This document shows positions 1 to 9,494 of a stretch of 64,000 nucleotides of DNA, piece by piece. A program made the translations under genes and the position numbers. Source of the stretch: an uncultured Christensenella sp. (GTDB lineage: Bacteria > Bacillota > Clostridia > Christensenellales > UBA1242); contig CASDOR010000009.1 of the NCBI GenBank assembly GCA_949282135.1, positions 1 through 64,000 of the forward strand, given 5' to 3'. Every line of letters begins with the position of its first letter. The first letter of the stretch is position 1. The notes under the pieces were generated by a model. It saw only the letters and a list, made by a program, of their open reading frames with translations. It had not been told where the DNA came from and did not search any database.

Positions 1-2456
1 CCATAAGGCACATCTTCAAAGGTGTAAAAACTATTGTTTTCTAAACCATCATCCCTAAATTCATAGCTTCCCCCTTGAAGATAGAAAATAACGTCATAGG
101 TGCAAGTTGTCCAGTTTGCTTCTATCTCATTAAAGTTTTTATTAACAACAAAAGACGATAAACTGCTTTCATCTACCTTAAAAGTGTTATTCATGAAATA
201 ATTAAACATGTGACCCTTTCTTGAAAAAGCCACCGTCTCTATTTCTTCTTGCGTTTCCCCATTATAAATTTCAAGGACTAAAATCCCCTCATTATTCACA
301 AATTCATAATCAACTACTATGCCAAGTCTCTTCCCATACTCAATGTTAATAACTTTATTACTATTTTCGTAACCAATAATATTAAACTCGTAATCAATTC
401 CTCTCCATCTAGCATCAAGCTCTAGAGTTGCGTTTGTTTGCAAATCACTTTCAGTAACATTATAAACCTTAGCCCCATCCTGTCCTGCCATAGCATAAGA
501 GTTGCCATTCACAAGATAACTTGAAAGGACGTAGTTCTCCCTATCAAAGTTTGGAAGATTAATATCTGAGCCAACTAGCAAGTTTGTGATAACAAATCTT
601 CTCAACGCACTATCAAAACTTATTTCAATTTCATTTTCTAGCTCATATTTATAGCCTTCATCATCTTTATCAGTAACATAGCCATCATTTAGATTTAAAT
701 CGTAAACACTTTTATCTATAGTAGTTCCGTCGACAAGTATTTCATCAACTATATCGTCATTTATGTCAATATACGTTTCACTTACTATTCTTCTATAAAC
801 CGCATACAAAACAATACATCCAAGATCTCTATTATAATACTTAGAATCCATACCACCGCTAATATCGGTTTCTAAATTAAGCCTTAAACCAGTTCCATCT
901 GCACGCGTATTAAATCCAACAAGAGCATAACCCTCTCTTTCAATCTCGCTAAGATTATCTTGTGCCCACTCGCCTAAAGGCCTTGAAACACCTATTGAGA
1001 CACTAGTTTCAATAGAAGCCTCGTCAGAGTTATAATCCGTGTAAATAAGTAGGTCAGTTGTCCCCTCTTCCCATATAGCATATAGAGTCATTTCTGTTTT
1101 ATCTTGAAGTAACTCCCTATTAATTGTAAGCACGTCTCCAATGTTTACATATGTATCTCCAACCCCAAAATCTCCATTTGTTATATTTCCATCCTCGTCA
1201 AGTTCTGGGCTAACAAGCGACCATCCACCGAAATCGTGATTTTTTACATCAATGTCCCAATTAAACCCATTAAAACTTGGAACAGGATACTGCGAACCAT
1301 AAACAACATTTACTATTTCGTTCTCTAGATCAAAGTCTTTTTCGTTAAAATCAATACTAGTATTGTAAGAATTTTCTATACTTTCCAAATTGTCATCAAA
1401 AATAATAGTCACATCTTTTGGCTCAAACCCTACTACAACAATACTATCTTGAATAGGTGTAGCCATGTTCTCTTGTGCGCTAGTACTACCATCCTCACCC
1501 ATTATTGTAAAAGTTGCCAAATTATAATAGTTGCTTAAAAATTCAATATAAGCATCAATAGTTAACCCATTTATTTGCCCACCAATCAAGCCACTAGTTA
1601 CATTATATTCCTTAACATTAGAAAAACCAGCATACTCGCTATCAGTAAAGTTTACAATTGTATCAACAAGGTCAAGCAAAACAATTTCCTCATCAAAGAA
1701 CCTGGTCGTTGTTGAAGTCAGATATATATACTGATTTTCTCTCTCACTATAAAGATTTTGCATTACAAAGGTTGTCTTTATCTCTTTTGCCTCATATTTA
1801 GCATAAAGAGTTAAGTTGCTATTTAAAATTGATGGCGTATACTCTCTACCATCTTCGTAAGTCCAACCAATAAAGTCAAGTACAACTTCCCCTTTGTCAT
1901 TTACTATATCTTCCATCTCAGTTGGAGTGAAAGTTTCCCCACCTTTTATGACAACCGATTCGACTGGCGTATACCATCCCTCAAATCTAATAGTATATTC
2001 TCTGTCAGGAGCAAGTAAAACTCCAAGTACAATGCCTCCACAGGCGAGTAAAGCTAAGCAAATCATAAGTAAAGTTATTTTTTTTCTCTTTTTTGACTTT
2101 GGCTTTTTTTCTTTTATCTCCTCTTCTAAAGAAGTCTCATTATCAACAGCACTATTTTCTTCACTTTCTCCCTGGATCTCGCCCTGCCCTGGTGCTTTTA
2201 CCGGAATACCACCCACAATAGGAGGAATACCTCTAAGCCCTCCTCGAATTGGAGGAACTCCATTACTTGGTGGTGACGTCTTTATAGGTGGGGTACCTTT
2301 TAGAGGAGAGACTCCTCTACCTCCGCTTTGTGACATGCTAGAACTAGTTCCACTAATATTCGCCTGACTATTCAAGCCTTCCTTAGAAGAACTATTTACG
2401 TTACTCGCACCACTCAAATTTTGGTCTTTTTTTAATTCATCTCTAGTCTCATCCAT
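1..2456 (-). CDS. Large membrane-anchored surface protein with InlB-type repeats (partial, N-terminal part)
   Basis: The frame is open from an ATG at 2456 to the window edge, about 818 codons, so the C-terminus is missing. A strong AAGGAGG site precedes the start. The first ~125 residues are hydrophilic and rich in Ser, Gly and Pro, then a basic KKRKK stretch and one hydrophobic helix (about 127-149) follow. This looks like an uncleaved signal-anchor with a cytoplasmic N-terminal domain. Outside it, modules of the type 'F.GW..DG..Y.......LYA.Y' recur (about 150-220, then near the words FGGWSLV, LYAIWEE and LYAVYRR), which matches the Listeria/Bacteroides InlB B-repeat. A role in the cell envelope or adhesion is inferred; no enzyme motif is visible. 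Confidence 0.75.
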   Translation of the reverse strand, partial: MDETRDELKKDQNLSGASNVNSSSKEGLNSQANISGTSSSMSQSGGRGVSPLKGTPPIKTSPPSNGVPPIRGGLRGIPPIVGGIPVKAPGQGEIQGESEENSAVDNETSLEEEIKEKKPKSKKRKKITLLMICLALLACGGIVLGVLLAPDREYTIRFEGWYTPVESVVIKGGETFTPTEMEDIVNDKGEVVLDFIGWTYEDGREYTPSILNSNLTLYAKYEAKEIKTTFVMQNLYSERENQYIYLTSTTTRFFDEEIVLLDLVDTIVNFTDSEYAGFSNVKEYNVTSGLIGGQINGLTIDAYIEFLSNYYNLATFTIMGEDGSTSAQENMATPIQDSIVVVGFEPKDVTIIFDDNLESIENSYNTSIDFNEKDFDLENEIVNVVYGSQYPVPSFNGFNWDIDVKNHDFGGWSLVSPELDEDGNITNGDFGVGDTYVNIGDVLTINRELLQDKTEMTLYAIWEEGTTDLLIYTDYNSDEASIETSVSIGVSRPLGEWAQDNLSEIEREGYALVGFNTRADGTGLRLNLETDISGGMDSKYYNRDLGCIVLYAVYRRIVSETYIDINDDIVDEILVDGTTIDKSVYDLNLNDGYVTDKDDEGYKYELENEIEISFDSALRRFVITNLLVGSDINLPNFDRENYVLSSYLVNGNSYAMAGQDGAKVYNVTESDLQTNATLELDARWRGIDYEFNIIGYENSNKVINIEYGKRLGIVVDYEFVNNEGILVLEIYNGETQEEIETVAFSRKGHMFNYFMNNTFKVDESSLSSFVVNKNFNEIEANWTTCTYDVIFYLQGGSYEFRDDGLENNSFYTFEDVPY

Positions 2457-2502
2457 AAGAGAAATTTCCTCCTTAGTATTATCTCTCAAAGTGAAGAAAA
2501 AT

Positions 2503-2530
2503 ATTTTATTTTGCCCTCTATAAAAATCAA
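2503..2530 (-). promoter_or_regulatory. Promoter of the surface-protein gene
   Basis: On the minus strand TTGATT (2525-2530) and TAAAAT (2503-2508) are separated by 16 bases. A short leader of about 40 bases then runs to the ribosome site and ATG at 2456. Confidence 0.45.
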
Positions 2531-3139
2531 AAAAAATTAAAATAAAATATCTTTGTTTTTTAATACTAAAATAATAGCATAAATTAGTTATTTATCAAAG
2601 CAAATTACTACATTTTTTCTTAATTTTTTCTTAATTTTTTTCGCTTGTTTTTTCTTGCAAAATTAATTCTATTTTTATCAACATTTTTTATTTTTTTGTG
2701 AACAACTCTTCATTTGTCGTATCAAAAGAAACAAGAAAAAACAATCAATAATAAACTCTATTACTAAGCCAATTAGTTATCAAACAAAATTTTACCAAAA
2801 ACCCGAATAAATGGTCTGAAGTAGAAAACCAAATTCTACTTTACTTTTTTTTAGCGTAAAAACATGCTTTTTATTTGAAATAAACTACCATTTTTACTTG
2901 ATTCTTTAACTTTTTAGTTATTTTATGCTTCGACTAAGCGGTCGGTTTTTCTTCTCATTAAGTTCAAAAACATCAAAATAGTTAGAAATTAAAATGGCGT
3001 AAGACTCTTTTATCTCTTTTAATTTAACAATTAAATAATATGTGAAATAACTAATAAATAACAATTAACAATATTTCTTTATATTTCATATTAATCACTA
3101 GTGTGTCATAAAATTTTTAGTAAAACACAAAAATAAAAC
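2531..3139. other. AT-rich intergenic region between divergent genes
   Basis: This stretch of about 600 bases separates the leftward surface-protein gene from the rightward ABC exporter. It is extremely AT-rich with many homopolymer runs. A short GC-richer patch near 2936-2950 (CGAC/GTCG followed by T residues) could be a weak hairpin. I see no convincing gene or known RNA in it. Confidence 0.4.
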
Positions 3140-3168
3140 TTGACAAAAATTTTTAAAATTGTTACATA
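3140..3168 (+). promoter_or_regulatory. Candidate promoter of the ABC exporter operon
   Basis: TTGACA at 3140-3145 and TACATA at 3163-3168 are separated by 17 bases. The inferred leader is almost 290 bases and ends in the AT-rich hairpin at 3366-3390, so the leader may be regulatory. Confidence 0.4.
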
Positions 3169-3365
3169 TTCTATTAGGTTATTTAAAAGGTTTTTTTGTG
3201 AAAAAATTATTTTTTTTACAAGAATAACAACCTAAGACTTTTTTTGAAAAGTAAACGTAAAAATGCGTAACGCGTAAACTTAAATTTTATTTTTGTGCAC
3301 AAATTTTACTTTTCATAAATTTCATCAAAGATTTTAAAAGTCTAAATTTTATAGGATGAGCTTAT

Positions 3366-3390
3366 GGAATAAATTTTTATTCCTTTTTTC
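3366..3390 (+). terminator. AT-rich terminator or attenuator in the exporter leader
   Basis: GGAATAAA (3366-3373) and TTTATTCC (3376-3383) form a hairpin followed by a run of T residues. It lies about 65 bases before the exporter start codon and downstream of the candidate promoter, so it could act as an attenuator. The stem is weak. Confidence 0.35.
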
Positions 3391-3456
3391 TTTAGTCGAT
3401 ACCGCTTCATGCCTATTAAAATAGTTTTAGAATTAATAAACCTAAAGGAGATTAAA

Positions 3457-5196
3457 ATGATAAAAAAACTAGCAAAATCAATAAGAGAATATAAGACCCC
3501 AAGCCTTCTTACTTCTTTATTTGTATTTTTTGAGGTCATTCTTGAAGTCTTAATTCCCTATATTATAGCATATCTTATTGACGAAGATGTATATGCCTCA
3601 GGTATGAACATGATTTTAAAACTAGGCGCTCTTCTCTCATTTATGGCACTACTTTCTTTATTATTTGGTTTTTTGTCAGGGGCTTTTTGTGCAAAGGCAA
3701 GTTCCGGCTTTGCAAAAAATTTGAGAGGTGACATGTTTAGTAAAATTCAAACTTTTTCTTTTGCAAACATTGACAAATTCTCTCCAGCGGGACTTGTTAC
3801 AAGACTTACAACTGATGTTAGTTTTATTCAAAATGCCTACCAAATGATCATTAGGACAGCAATTCGTGCTCCTATGATGCTAATACTTGCTCTTAGTCTA
3901 ACTTTTACAATCAATCTAACCATGGCACTAATTCTACTTATTGCCTCGCCTATTCTAGTACTAGGTTTATATTTCATTTTAAAAAAGGTACACCCTGTCT
4001 TTAGACGAGTAATAAAAGAGTACGACGACATGAACAAAGTTGTACAGGAAAATGTCCGAGCCGCAAGAGTTGTTAAGTCCTATGTTAGAGAAGATTACGA
4101 AATAAAAAAGTTTGAAAATGTAAGTGATCTAATATATAAGGACAATACAAAAGCAAGAAAAATGCTAGCACTTACTTCCCCACTTATGCAGTTTGTTATC
4201 TATGCTTGCATGATATTCATTGCATGGTTTGGAGCTGAAATAATTGTAAGAAGTGGCACAAGTGAACTTGAAACTGAGCAACTAGCAACTCTTTTTTCAT
4301 ACACAATGCAAATTCTTATGTCCCTTATGATGCTTTCCTTCATTCTTGTTAGCACCACTATTGCAAGACCTTCTGCGGAAAGAGTAATTGAAGTTTTAGA
4401 AGAAAAGCCAAGCATTGTAAACCCAGAAAATCCACTTACAAAAGTCAAAAATGGAGATGTAGACTTTGATAATGTTTCATTTAGTTACAAAGGAGATATT
4501 TCAAAGTTATGCCTCAAAGACATTAATCTACATATAAAATCTGGGCAGGTTATTGGTATTTTAGGTGGTACTGGAAGCTCTAAAACCACGCTTATTTCTC
4601 TAATTCCAAGACTTTATGACACGACAAGTGGAACTGTGTATGTAGGCGGAAGAGATGTCAGAGAATACGATTTAGAAACTTTACGAGATAGTGTCAGTGT
4701 AGTTTTACAAAAAAATGTACTTTTTTCTGGCACAATAATTGAAAACCTAAAATGGGGCAACAAAAATGCCACAATGGAAGAGATAAAACATGCATGTAAA
4801 GTTGCTTGTGCTGACGAATTTATTGAAAAGATGCCTGATAAATATGAAACGTACATAGAAGAAGGCGGTACAAATGTCAGTGGTGGGCAAAAGCAAAGGT
4901 TATGTATTGCACGTGCTCTACTTAAAAACCCAAAAATATTAATATTAGATGATTCAACCAGTGCAGTAGATACAAAAACAGACACAATGATAAGAAAAGC
5001 CTTTAGAGAAGAACTTCCAAAGACCACAAAAATAATCATTTCACAACGCGTATCAAGCATTCAAGACGCAGACCTTATCATAATTATGGAGTCAGGCAAA
5101 ATATTACAAACAGGTACGCATAGCGATTTACTTAAAACAAGTGAACTCTATAAAGACCTATATGAAAGTCAAAACAATAAAAGGAGGAAAAAATAG
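3457..5196 (+). CDS. ABC exporter half-transporter, degenerate-site subunit
   Basis: A 579-residue transmembrane-NBD fusion, forming a heterodimer with the next gene. The chosen ATG at 3457 has AAAGGAG five bases upstream; an earlier in-frame ATG at 3409 has no ribosome site. The N-terminal ~310 residues carry six hydrophobic helices of an ABC type-1 exporter fold. In the ATPase domain the Walker A is GGTGSSKTT (370-378), the signature is VSGGQ (474-478), and the residue after the Walker B aspartate is Asp499 instead of Glu. The switch histidine is replaced by Gln530. These substitutions define the non-catalytic site of BmrCD/LmrCD/TM287-288-type heterodimers. Likely role: export of drugs, lipids or peptides; the substrate is unknown. 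Confidence 0.9.
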   Translation: MIKKLAKSIREYKTPSLLTSLFVFFEVILEVLIPYIIAYLIDEDVYASGMNMILKLGALLSFMALLSLLFGFLSGAFCAKASSGFAKNLRGDMFSKIQTFSFANIDKFSPAGLVTRLTTDVSFIQNAYQMIIRTAIRAPMMLILALSLTFTINLTMALILLIASPILVLGLYFILKKVHPVFRRVIKEYDDMNKVVQENVRAARVVKSYVREDYEIKKFENVSDLIYKDNTKARKMLALTSPLMQFVIYACMIFIAWFGAEIIVRSGTSELETEQLATLFSYTMQILMSLMMLSFILVSTTIARPSAERVIEVLEEKPSIVNPENPLTKVKNGDVDFDNVSFSYKGDISKLCLKDINLHIKSGQVIGILGGTGSSKTTLISLIPRLYDTTSGTVYVGGRDVREYDLETLRDSVSVVLQKNVLFSGTIIENLKWGNKNATMEEIKHACKVACADEFIEKMPDKYETYIEEGGTNVSGGQKQRLCIARALLKNPKILILDDSTSAVDTKTDTMIRKAFREELPKTTKIIISQRVSSIQDADLIIIMESGKILQTGTHSDLLKTSELYKDLYESQNNKRRKK

Positions 5197-7094
5197 TGAA
5201 AAAACAAAAAGTAGCAAAGAAAAAAGGCACTATGTCTAGACTTTTAGCTTATATTGTTAAAGACCACAAAATAATGTTTTCTATTGTTTTGTTTTGTATT
5301 CTTGTTTCTTCCCTCACGAGTGTTGTGTCGACAATTTTCATACAGGTTGTAATTGATAACTATATTGAGCCTATGCTTTCAACTGGTGCCAACCTCTTCC
5401 CTGAACTTTTACAAACAATTTTACTTATGGTAGTAATCTTTGCAGTAGGTATTCTGTCTACTTACACGTATAATTTCTTAATGGTTATTATTTCAGAAGA
5501 TGTGTTAAGGGATATAAGAAATAAAATGTTTTCAAAGATGCAACGTCTTCCAATAAGATATTTTGATACACACACCCATGGTGACATAATGAGTCACTAT
5601 ACAAATGACACTGATTCTCTTGAATCTATGATAAGCCAAAGTATTCCTCAAATAATTTCATCAATCGTAACAGTTATTACCGTCTTTTGTACAATGTTCT
5701 ACTTTAGTATATATTTAACTCTTGTAGTCATAACTTTCCTTATTATAATTCTTCTTGTCACCAAAAAATTAGGTAAAAAAAGTAGCAGATACTTTATAGC
5801 TCAACAACAAATAGTAGGCTCAACCACAGGTTTTATTCAAGAAATGATTAATGGTCAAAAGGTTATTAAAGTATTCAACCACGAGGAAGAAACTATAGAT
5901 AATTTTAACACTCTTAACGAAGAACTTTGTTATAACGCAAATAAAGCAAATAAATACGCAAATATTTTTATGCCTATCATGTCAAATATTACTAATCTTC
6001 AATATGTTTTCCTTGCAATCATTGGCGGACTACTTCTAATCACAAACACACCTAATTTAACAATACTTGGACTTGGCACAATAAGTATTGGTATAATTGT
6101 ATCTTTTTTGCAACTGGGAAGAGCTTTTACTCAACCAATTAGCCAAGTGTCACAACAAGTTAATTCAATTATTGTAGCACTCGCTGGAGCAACGAGAATT
6201 TTTAACCTAATTGATGAACCCCAAGAAACAGACCGAGGAGTTGTAACTCTAGTGAATGTTACAAAAAATAGTGAAGGAAAACTAATTGAAATTCAAGAAA
6301 AAACTGGTCACTACGCATGGAAGGACCCTAGACGAAAAAAAGACGAGCAATTAATACCAGTTCGTGGTGATGTAAGATTTTTTGATGTCGATTTTGGTTA
6401 CACTGACGAAAAAATAGTGTTGCACAACATTTCCTTGTACGCAAAACCAGGACAAAAAATTGCTTTTGTTGGTGCAACTGGCGCTGGAAAAACTACTATA
6501 ACCAACCTCATAAACAGGTTTTATGATATTGCAAATGGTAAAATTCGCTATGACGGAATAAATATTAATAGAATAAAGAAAGACGACCTAAGGCGGTCTA
6601 TTGGCATGGTTTTACAAGATACAAATCTTTTTACTGGTACAGTCAAAGAAAATATTAGATACGGCAATCTAGATGCTACTGACGAGCAAGTTTTTGCAGC
6701 TGCAAAACTCGCCAACGCAGACGACTTTATTCAAAGACTTCCTCAAGGATATGACACACTACTTGAAAGTGATGGAGCAAACCTCTCACAAGGCCAAAGA
6801 CAACTTTTGTCAATCGCACGTGCAGCAGTTGCAAATGCTCCGGTCATGATACTTGACGAAGCAACCTCAAGCATCGACACCCACACCGAAAAACTTGTCC
6901 AAGATGGGATGGACGCACTTATGAAAGGTAGAACAGTATTTGTTATAGCACATAGACTATCAACAGTCCAAAACTCAAATGTAATTATGGTTCTAGAGCA
7001 AGGTAGAATTATAGAAAAAGGCACTCATGACGACTTAATTAACCAAAAAGGCAAATACTACGAACTCTACACAGGCAAGTTTGAACTAGAGTAA
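5196..7094 (+). CDS. ABC exporter half-transporter, catalytic-site subunit
   Basis: A 632-residue partner of the preceding gene. It starts with GTG overlapping the upstream TAG by one base and is preceded by AAGGAGG, so the two are translationally coupled. An N-terminal six-helix domain is followed by an ATPase domain with GATGAGKTT (from residue 426), signature LSQGQ (530-534), Walker B with Asp554-Glu555 and switch His586, all catalytically competent. A ~30-residue charged insertion (about 345-390) sits between the membrane domain and the NBD. Together with the first subunit it forms a multidrug-type exporter of the plasma membrane. Confidence 0.92.
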   Translation: MKKQKVAKKKGTMSRLLAYIVKDHKIMFSIVLFCILVSSLTSVVSTIFIQVVIDNYIEPMLSTGANLFPELLQTILLMVVIFAVGILSTYTYNFLMVIISEDVLRDIRNKMFSKMQRLPIRYFDTHTHGDIMSHYTNDTDSLESMISQSIPQIISSIVTVITVFCTMFYFSIYLTLVVITFLIIILLVTKKLGKKSSRYFIAQQQIVGSTTGFIQEMINGQKVIKVFNHEEETIDNFNTLNEELCYNANKANKYANIFMPIMSNITNLQYVFLAIIGGLLLITNTPNLTILGLGTISIGIIVSFLQLGRAFTQPISQVSQQVNSIIVALAGATRIFNLIDEPQETDRGVVTLVNVTKNSEGKLIEIQEKTGHYAWKDPRRKKDEQLIPVRGDVRFFDVDFGYTDEKIVLHNISLYAKPGQKIAFVGATGAGKTTITNLINRFYDIANGKIRYDGININRIKKDDLRRSIGMVLQDTNLFTGTVKENIRYGNLDATDEQVFAAAKLANADDFIQRLPQGYDTLLESDGANLSQGQRQLLSIARAAVANAPVMILDEATSSIDTHTEKLVQDGMDALMKGRTVFVIAHRLSTVQNSNVIMVLEQGRIIEKGTHDDLINQKGKYYELYTGKFELE

Positions 7095-7172
7095 AATGTA
7101 ATTAAAATATTTAAAAAAAATTATCTTATTCTCTCTAAAACTAACTTCAATTTTACAACTTTTCATTAAATT

Positions 7173-7253
7173 AAAAAACATTAAGTTACTGAAGTGATTC
7201 CTCCTTAAGTTGTCCAACTTTTGAGACACACTCCAAACTCTTAATGTTTTTTT
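7173..7253. terminator. Composite bidirectional terminator between convergent genes
   Basis: AAAAAACATTAAG (7173-7185) is the exact inverse of CTTAATGTTTTTT (7240-7252), so a T-run follows the stem on either strand. The enclosed 54 bases contain an inner hairpin AAGTT/AACTT (7207-7211 and 7216-7220) and a weaker AGTG/CACT pair. It sits between the exporter (plus) and tex (minus). The same architecture recurs at 63519-63605. Confidence 0.65.
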
Positions 7254-7288
7254 ATATAACTTTATCCAAATATTTTTTATTATAAGGC

Positions 7289-9478
7289 TTATTCTTCAGC
7301 ACTTGCCGTACTACTTACCTCTTCATCTTCGCCTACTCTTTTAATTGATAAGCCTATTCTTTGTTTTTGAAGGTCTATACTAATAATTTTTACTTTAACA
7401 ATATCTCCGACTGATAGTTCTTCACTAGGATGCTTAATATACCTATCACAGACTTCAGAAATATGTACAAGCCCGTCTTGGTGTACGCCTATATCAACAA
7501 AAGCACCAAAGTCTATAACGTTTCTAACTGTTCCTCGCATCACCATGCCAACTTTTAAGTCCTCAATACTTAAAACGTCACTTCTAAGTTCTGGCTTTGG
7601 CAAGTCGTCTCTTATGTCTCTACCTGGTTTTAAAAGCTCTTTTACAATATCGTCTAAAGTAGGCACTCCAACCCCACAAGATTTTGCAACCTCTTCTTCT
7701 CCCTTTGCCCCAATAAGCCTTGGAAGATTTTGTACATTTTCATTTTTTACATCAGTCACTGTCATATTAAACATTTTAAGTAGTTTTTCTGTCGCCTTAT
7801 AGCTTTCAGGATGGACACCTGTATTATCTAAAATATTTTTTTCATTTGGAATCCTTAAGAATCCAGCACATTGCTCATATGCCTTGCTACCCAGTTTTGA
7901 AACTTTAAGTAGTTCTTCACGTTCAGTAAACTTACCATGTTCCTTTCTATACTCTACAATGTTTTTTGCAATACCAGCATTAAGTCCTGATACATGTTCT
8001 AGTAACTTATATGATGCAGTATTTAGGTCAACCCCAACAGAGTTTACGCAGTCTTCAACCACACCATCAAGCACGGTCGTAAGTCTTTTTTGTGGCATGT
8101 CATGTTGATATTGTCCAACTCCAATAGATTTAACGTCAATTTTAATAAGTTCAGCAAGTGGGTCTTGAAGCCTACGTGCAATGCTTACCGCACTACGAAG
8201 CGAAACGTCATAGTCCGGAAATTCTTCCGCCCCAAGTTTTGACGCACTATAAACACTAGCACCTGCCTCATTTACAACCATGTATTGTACTTTTCTAGTT
8301 AGTTTTTTTATGAGGTTGCTAACAAAAATTTCACTTTCTTTACTAGCTGTTCCATTTCCTATTGCAATTGCATCTACCTTATTTTTAAGAATTAAATCAG
8401 TAAGCACTTCTTCGGATTTTTCAATTTGATTATGTGGTGGAGTAGGATAAATAACCGTTTTATCTATTACATTCCCGCTTTCATCAATTACCGCCACCTT
8501 GCATCCTGTTCTATATGCTGGGTCAAGCCCTAAAATGACTTTATCTTTAAGAGGTGGTTGCATAAGTAGAGGTTTTAAATTCACCTCAAACATTTTTATT
8601 GCTTGCTCATTTGCGGTGTCTGTTAGGTTTGACCTAAGCTCTCTTGTTAAACTTGGCTCAATAAGTCTTTCAAAACTATCTTTTATGGCTGCCTCCATAA
8701 ACTCTTTAAATTGACCATTCTTTACTAGGACTTCTTCTCCTATAAGCTCTTCGCACCTTTCCGCGTTTACTTCAACGTCAACTTTCAAGCACTCTTCTCT
8801 TTCCCCTCTATTAATAGCAAGTATTCTATGGCTAGGTATTTTGTTTACAGGCTCTTTATAATTTTCATAAGTCTCGTATGTTAAGTAATTTTCTCCAGGC
8901 TTAAGAGTAGTTACAATCTGTGCAGAATTAAATATAAATTCCCTAAGTATTTTTCTAATTTCAGCATTATCGGAAATCATTTCAGCAATAATGTCACTTG
9001 CTCCACTTAGTGCCTCATTTACGTCTTTTACACCTTTTTCTTCGTTTACATATTCACTTGCAATATCAATCAAATCACGCTTATCTTTTTGTAAATAAAT
9101 AATTTCAGCAAGAGGCTTAAGTCCTTTGCTTTCAGCAATTGTTGCCCTAGTTTGCCTTTTTGGCCTAAATGGCCTATAGATGTCTTCAAGTTCAGTTAGA
9201 GTTAAAGCCTTGTCTATTTTGTCCATAATTTCAGGAGTCATCTTCTCTTGCTCTGTAATAAGCTTTACAACCTCTTCTTTTCTCTTTTCAAAATTTCTTA
9301 GATACTCGAGCCTATCAGCAAAGTCTCTAATTACTTGGTCATCAAGTGTCCCATGCATTTCCTTTCTATATCTAGCAATAAAAGGTACAGTACAACCCTC
9401 ATCAAGTAGTGTAATTAGATTATTTGCATAATCTTGCCTAATATTAAATTCTAAACTAAGTGCTTTTGCTATGTCCAT
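7289..9478 (-). CDS. tex: Tex family RNA-binding transcription accessory protein
   Basis: A 729-residue cytoplasmic protein matching the whole Tex/YhgF family in length and layout. An N-terminal helical region comes first. A YqgF/RNase H-like fold follows (KVILGLDPAYRTGCKVAVID, about 320-340), then helix-hairpin-helix segments (about 485-540) and a C-terminal S1 RNA-binding domain (about 645-712, GMVMRGTVRNVIDFGAFVDI). Family members bind RNA and affect transcription; the exact role in Firmicutes is unclear. The gene follows the DUF1015 gene by 16 bases on the same strand, so the two form an operon. AGAGGTG precedes the ATG. Confidence 0.95.
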   Translation of the reverse strand: MDIAKALSLEFNIRQDYANNLITLLDEGCTVPFIARYRKEMHGTLDDQVIRDFADRLEYLRNFEKRKEEVVKLITEQEKMTPEIMDKIDKALTLTELEDIYRPFRPKRQTRATIAESKGLKPLAEIIYLQKDKRDLIDIASEYVNEEKGVKDVNEALSGASDIIAEMISDNAEIRKILREFIFNSAQIVTTLKPGENYLTYETYENYKEPVNKIPSHRILAINRGEREECLKVDVEVNAERCEELIGEEVLVKNGQFKEFMEAAIKDSFERLIEPSLTRELRSNLTDTANEQAIKMFEVNLKPLLMQPPLKDKVILGLDPAYRTGCKVAVIDESGNVIDKTVIYPTPPHNQIEKSEEVLTDLILKNKVDAIAIGNGTASKESEIFVSNLIKKLTRKVQYMVVNEAGASVYSASKLGAEEFPDYDVSLRSAVSIARRLQDPLAELIKIDVKSIGVGQYQHDMPQKRLTTVLDGVVEDCVNSVGVDLNTASYKLLEHVSGLNAGIAKNIVEYRKEHGKFTEREELLKVSKLGSKAYEQCAGFLRIPNEKNILDNTGVHPESYKATEKLLKMFNMTVTDVKNENVQNLPRLIGAKGEEEVAKSCGVGVPTLDDIVKELLKPGRDIRDDLPKPELRSDVLSIEDLKVGMVMRGTVRNVIDFGAFVDIGVHQDGLVHISEVCDRYIKHPSEELSVGDIVKVKIISIDLQKQRIGLSIKRVGEDEEVSSTASAEE

Positions 9479-9494
9479 TAAAATTCACCTCTTA

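Noticed and set aside
3356-3424. 22-codon leader frame overlapping the hairpin before the ABC exporter
   Set aside because: The ATG at 3356 has no clear ribosome site and the codons show no meaningful bias. The overlap with the AT-rich hairpin may be chance.
2531-3456. Riboswitch or T-box in the long exporter leader
   Set aside because: No conserved riboswitch or T-box core (such as a TGGNACC box) is visible; the region is almost pure A/T.
7191-7232. IS3-family terminal inverted repeat (AGTGYGYCCY-AAAAGTT-like sequence) here and at 63535-63582
   Set aside because: The short similarity to IS3-type ends is real, but there is no transposase, no target duplication and the sequence forms a terminator at a convergent junction. 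Terminator function is the simpler reading.
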